Source: SXIZ01 sp040079795 (GTDB lineage: Bacteria; Pseudomonadota; Gammaproteobacteria; Methylococcales; Methylomonadaceae). From it: a stretch of DNA of 64,000 bases. Below, piece after piece: positions 63,156-64,000 of the stretch. The stretch lies in the NCBI GenBank assembly GCA_040079795.1, contig JBEBJQ010000007.1, positions 1 through 64,000 of the forward strand. Reading direction: 5' to 3'. The notes under the pieces are model-generated. The model made no database searches. It was given only the letters and a program-made list of their open reading frames with translations, and had not been told where the DNA came from. Made by a program: the position numbers and the translations under genes. Position 1 is the first letter of the stretch. Each line of letters starts with the position of its first letter.

Positions 63156-63926
63156 ATGAGACAGCAAAAATCTAAAGGTTTCACCCTAGTTGAACTGGTT
63201 TTAGTCATTGTCATTGTGGGCATTTTAGCCACCATGAGCACGGATATTATTACCTTGCCGATCAACAGCTACCTTGCGCTGGAACGACGCACAGCGCTGG
63301 TGGATACCGCCGAAGCAACCCTGAACAGGATGCAACGGGATATTCGCCGCGCCTTACCCAATAGCATTCGGATTACTGGTGCCAACACCCTGGAGTTGCT
63401 ACATACCACAGATGGAGGTTATTACCGCGCCGAAAAAGGCAGCGATGGATTAGGAGACATTTTAGATTTTACCGCAGCCGATACCACAGTTGATGTATTA
63501 AGCAGCCTTAATGCACAACCAACCGGTTCGCTGGTTATTTATAATTTAGGGAATGCCGGTGCAAATGCCTATGCCGGTGATAATCTCACCGCCCTCACCA
63601 ATGCTTCCACAGTAAGCAGTTTGACCTTTACCGCCAAACAGTTTCCGTTCCCCTCTCCCCAGCAACGGTTTTTTATTGTTGATAAACCGATTACTTATAA
63701 ATGTCTGGGATCACAATTATTACGTTATGACGGATATTCCATCGCTATGACCCCGGTATTGGGTACGGCAACTTTACAAGCCGATAAAATTGCTGCCTGT
63801 AATTTTAGTTATGATCCCGGCACAGCTAGCCGTTCAGGATTAATTACGCTATCTATTACCTTAACCGATGGTGCCGGTGAATCCGTGCAACTGCTCCAAC
63901 AAGTGCATGTGGATAATGCGCCATGA
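63156..63926 (+). CDS. mshO: MshO-like pseudopilin
   Basis: 256 residues. Short leader MRQQKSKG, cleavage G-FTLVE, helix LVLVIVIVGILATMSTDIIT, then a long body with TLNRMQRDIRRALPNSIRI as in MshO/PulJ-type pseudopilins. Cysteines lie in YKCLGSQLLRYDG and KIAACNFSYDP. The start is 1 base after the mshD-like stop, and the end overlaps the next ATG by 4 bases. Confidence 0.82.
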   Translation: MRQQKSKGFTLVELVLVIVIVGILATMSTDIITLPINSYLALERRTALVDTAEATLNRMQRDIRRALPNSIRITGANTLELLHTTDGGYYRAEKGSDGLGDILDFTAADTTVDVLSSLNAQPTGSLVIYNLGNAGANAYAGDNLTALTNASTVSSLTFTAKQFPFPSPQQRFFIVDKPITYKCLGSQLLRYDGYSIAMTPVLGTATLQADKIAACNFSYDPGTASRSGLITLSITLTDGAGESVQLLQQVHVDNAP

Positions 63927-64000
63927 AAAAACAGAGCGGCTTTATGCTGATTACGGCGATTTTTATCCTGATCGTGCTGGGTTTGCTGGGTAGCTATATG
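63923..64000 (+). CDS. mshP: MshP-like pilus protein, cut by the window end
   Basis: Only 26 codons are visible: MKKQSGFMLITAIFILIVLG and on. It has the start and hydrophobic helix of MshP/PilX-type proteins, with Leu rather than Glu typical of this group. The ATGA overlap with the mshO-like gene places it in the same operon. Confidence 0.65.
   Translation, partial: MKKQSGFMLITAIFILIVLGLLGSYM

Overview
The window looks like chromosomal DNA of a free-living, aerobic gammaproteobacterium. The support is a full-length AcnB, ZapE, MsrPQ, a MauG-type cytochrome c peroxidase, TonB/ExbB/ExbD, MSHA-type pilins and many outer-membrane receptors. Gene content and the AT-leaning composition would fit a methanotroph of the Methylococcales, but no methane-oxidation gene is present, so that placement is inference.

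Layout. 0.1-7.5 kb: gltX, tRNA-Ala and tRNA-Glu on the minus strand ending in a terminator; a vWA/OmpA lipoprotein; a very large flavin/Fe-S oxidoreductase of 1228 residues. 7.6-12.3 kb: three paralogous secreted beta-propeller proteins that share a C-terminal module. 12.5-24 kb: mostly housekeeping genes (GT-C-like membrane protein, ABC-2 exporter, Ppx/GppA, an unrecognised membrane-anchored protein, cytochrome c peroxidase, zapE, acnB). 24.3-26.2 kb: three adjacent toxin-antitoxin modules, the first decayed. 26.3-45.7 kb: a TonB-dependent uptake region with three intact receptors, two intact PepSY membrane proteins and one truncated, a FecI/FecR-type sigma/anti-sigma pair, a tonB-exbB-exbD operon with a Fur-like site, and a metal-ligand-rich sialidase-fold protein. 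This region is scarred: a parDE module sits between fecR and its receptor, a transposase start is fused to a receptor tail, and one receptor is a multiply frameshifted remnant.

45.8-51.7 kb: an msrA remnant, then an SRPBCC protein, a short LOV photoreceptor, a fatty-acid-hydroxylase/sterol-desaturase family enzyme and MsrPQ, facing an SDR and a spore-photoproduct-lyase-like radical SAM gene. This is the most suggestive unassigned neighbourhood: light sensing, membrane lipid oxidation, methionine sulfoxide repair and a photoproduct-lyase-like enzyme lie together. 51.8-56.9 kb: CorA and a MoxR-DUF58-transglutaminase operon. 57-64 kb: an MSHA-type pilus locus with a large inverted MshQ-like gene bracketed by palindromic repeats, two major-type pilins, and mshC-, mshD-, mshO- and mshP-like genes, the last cut by the window end.

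Several dispersed repeats occur. A 132-bp sequence is present twice in opposite orientation (46.6 and 62.0 kb). A family of roughly 100-bp palindromic elements begins CGTCAT and ends ATGACG. A 28-bp palindrome is found three times around the msh genes, once inside the leader-peptide coding region of a prepilin.
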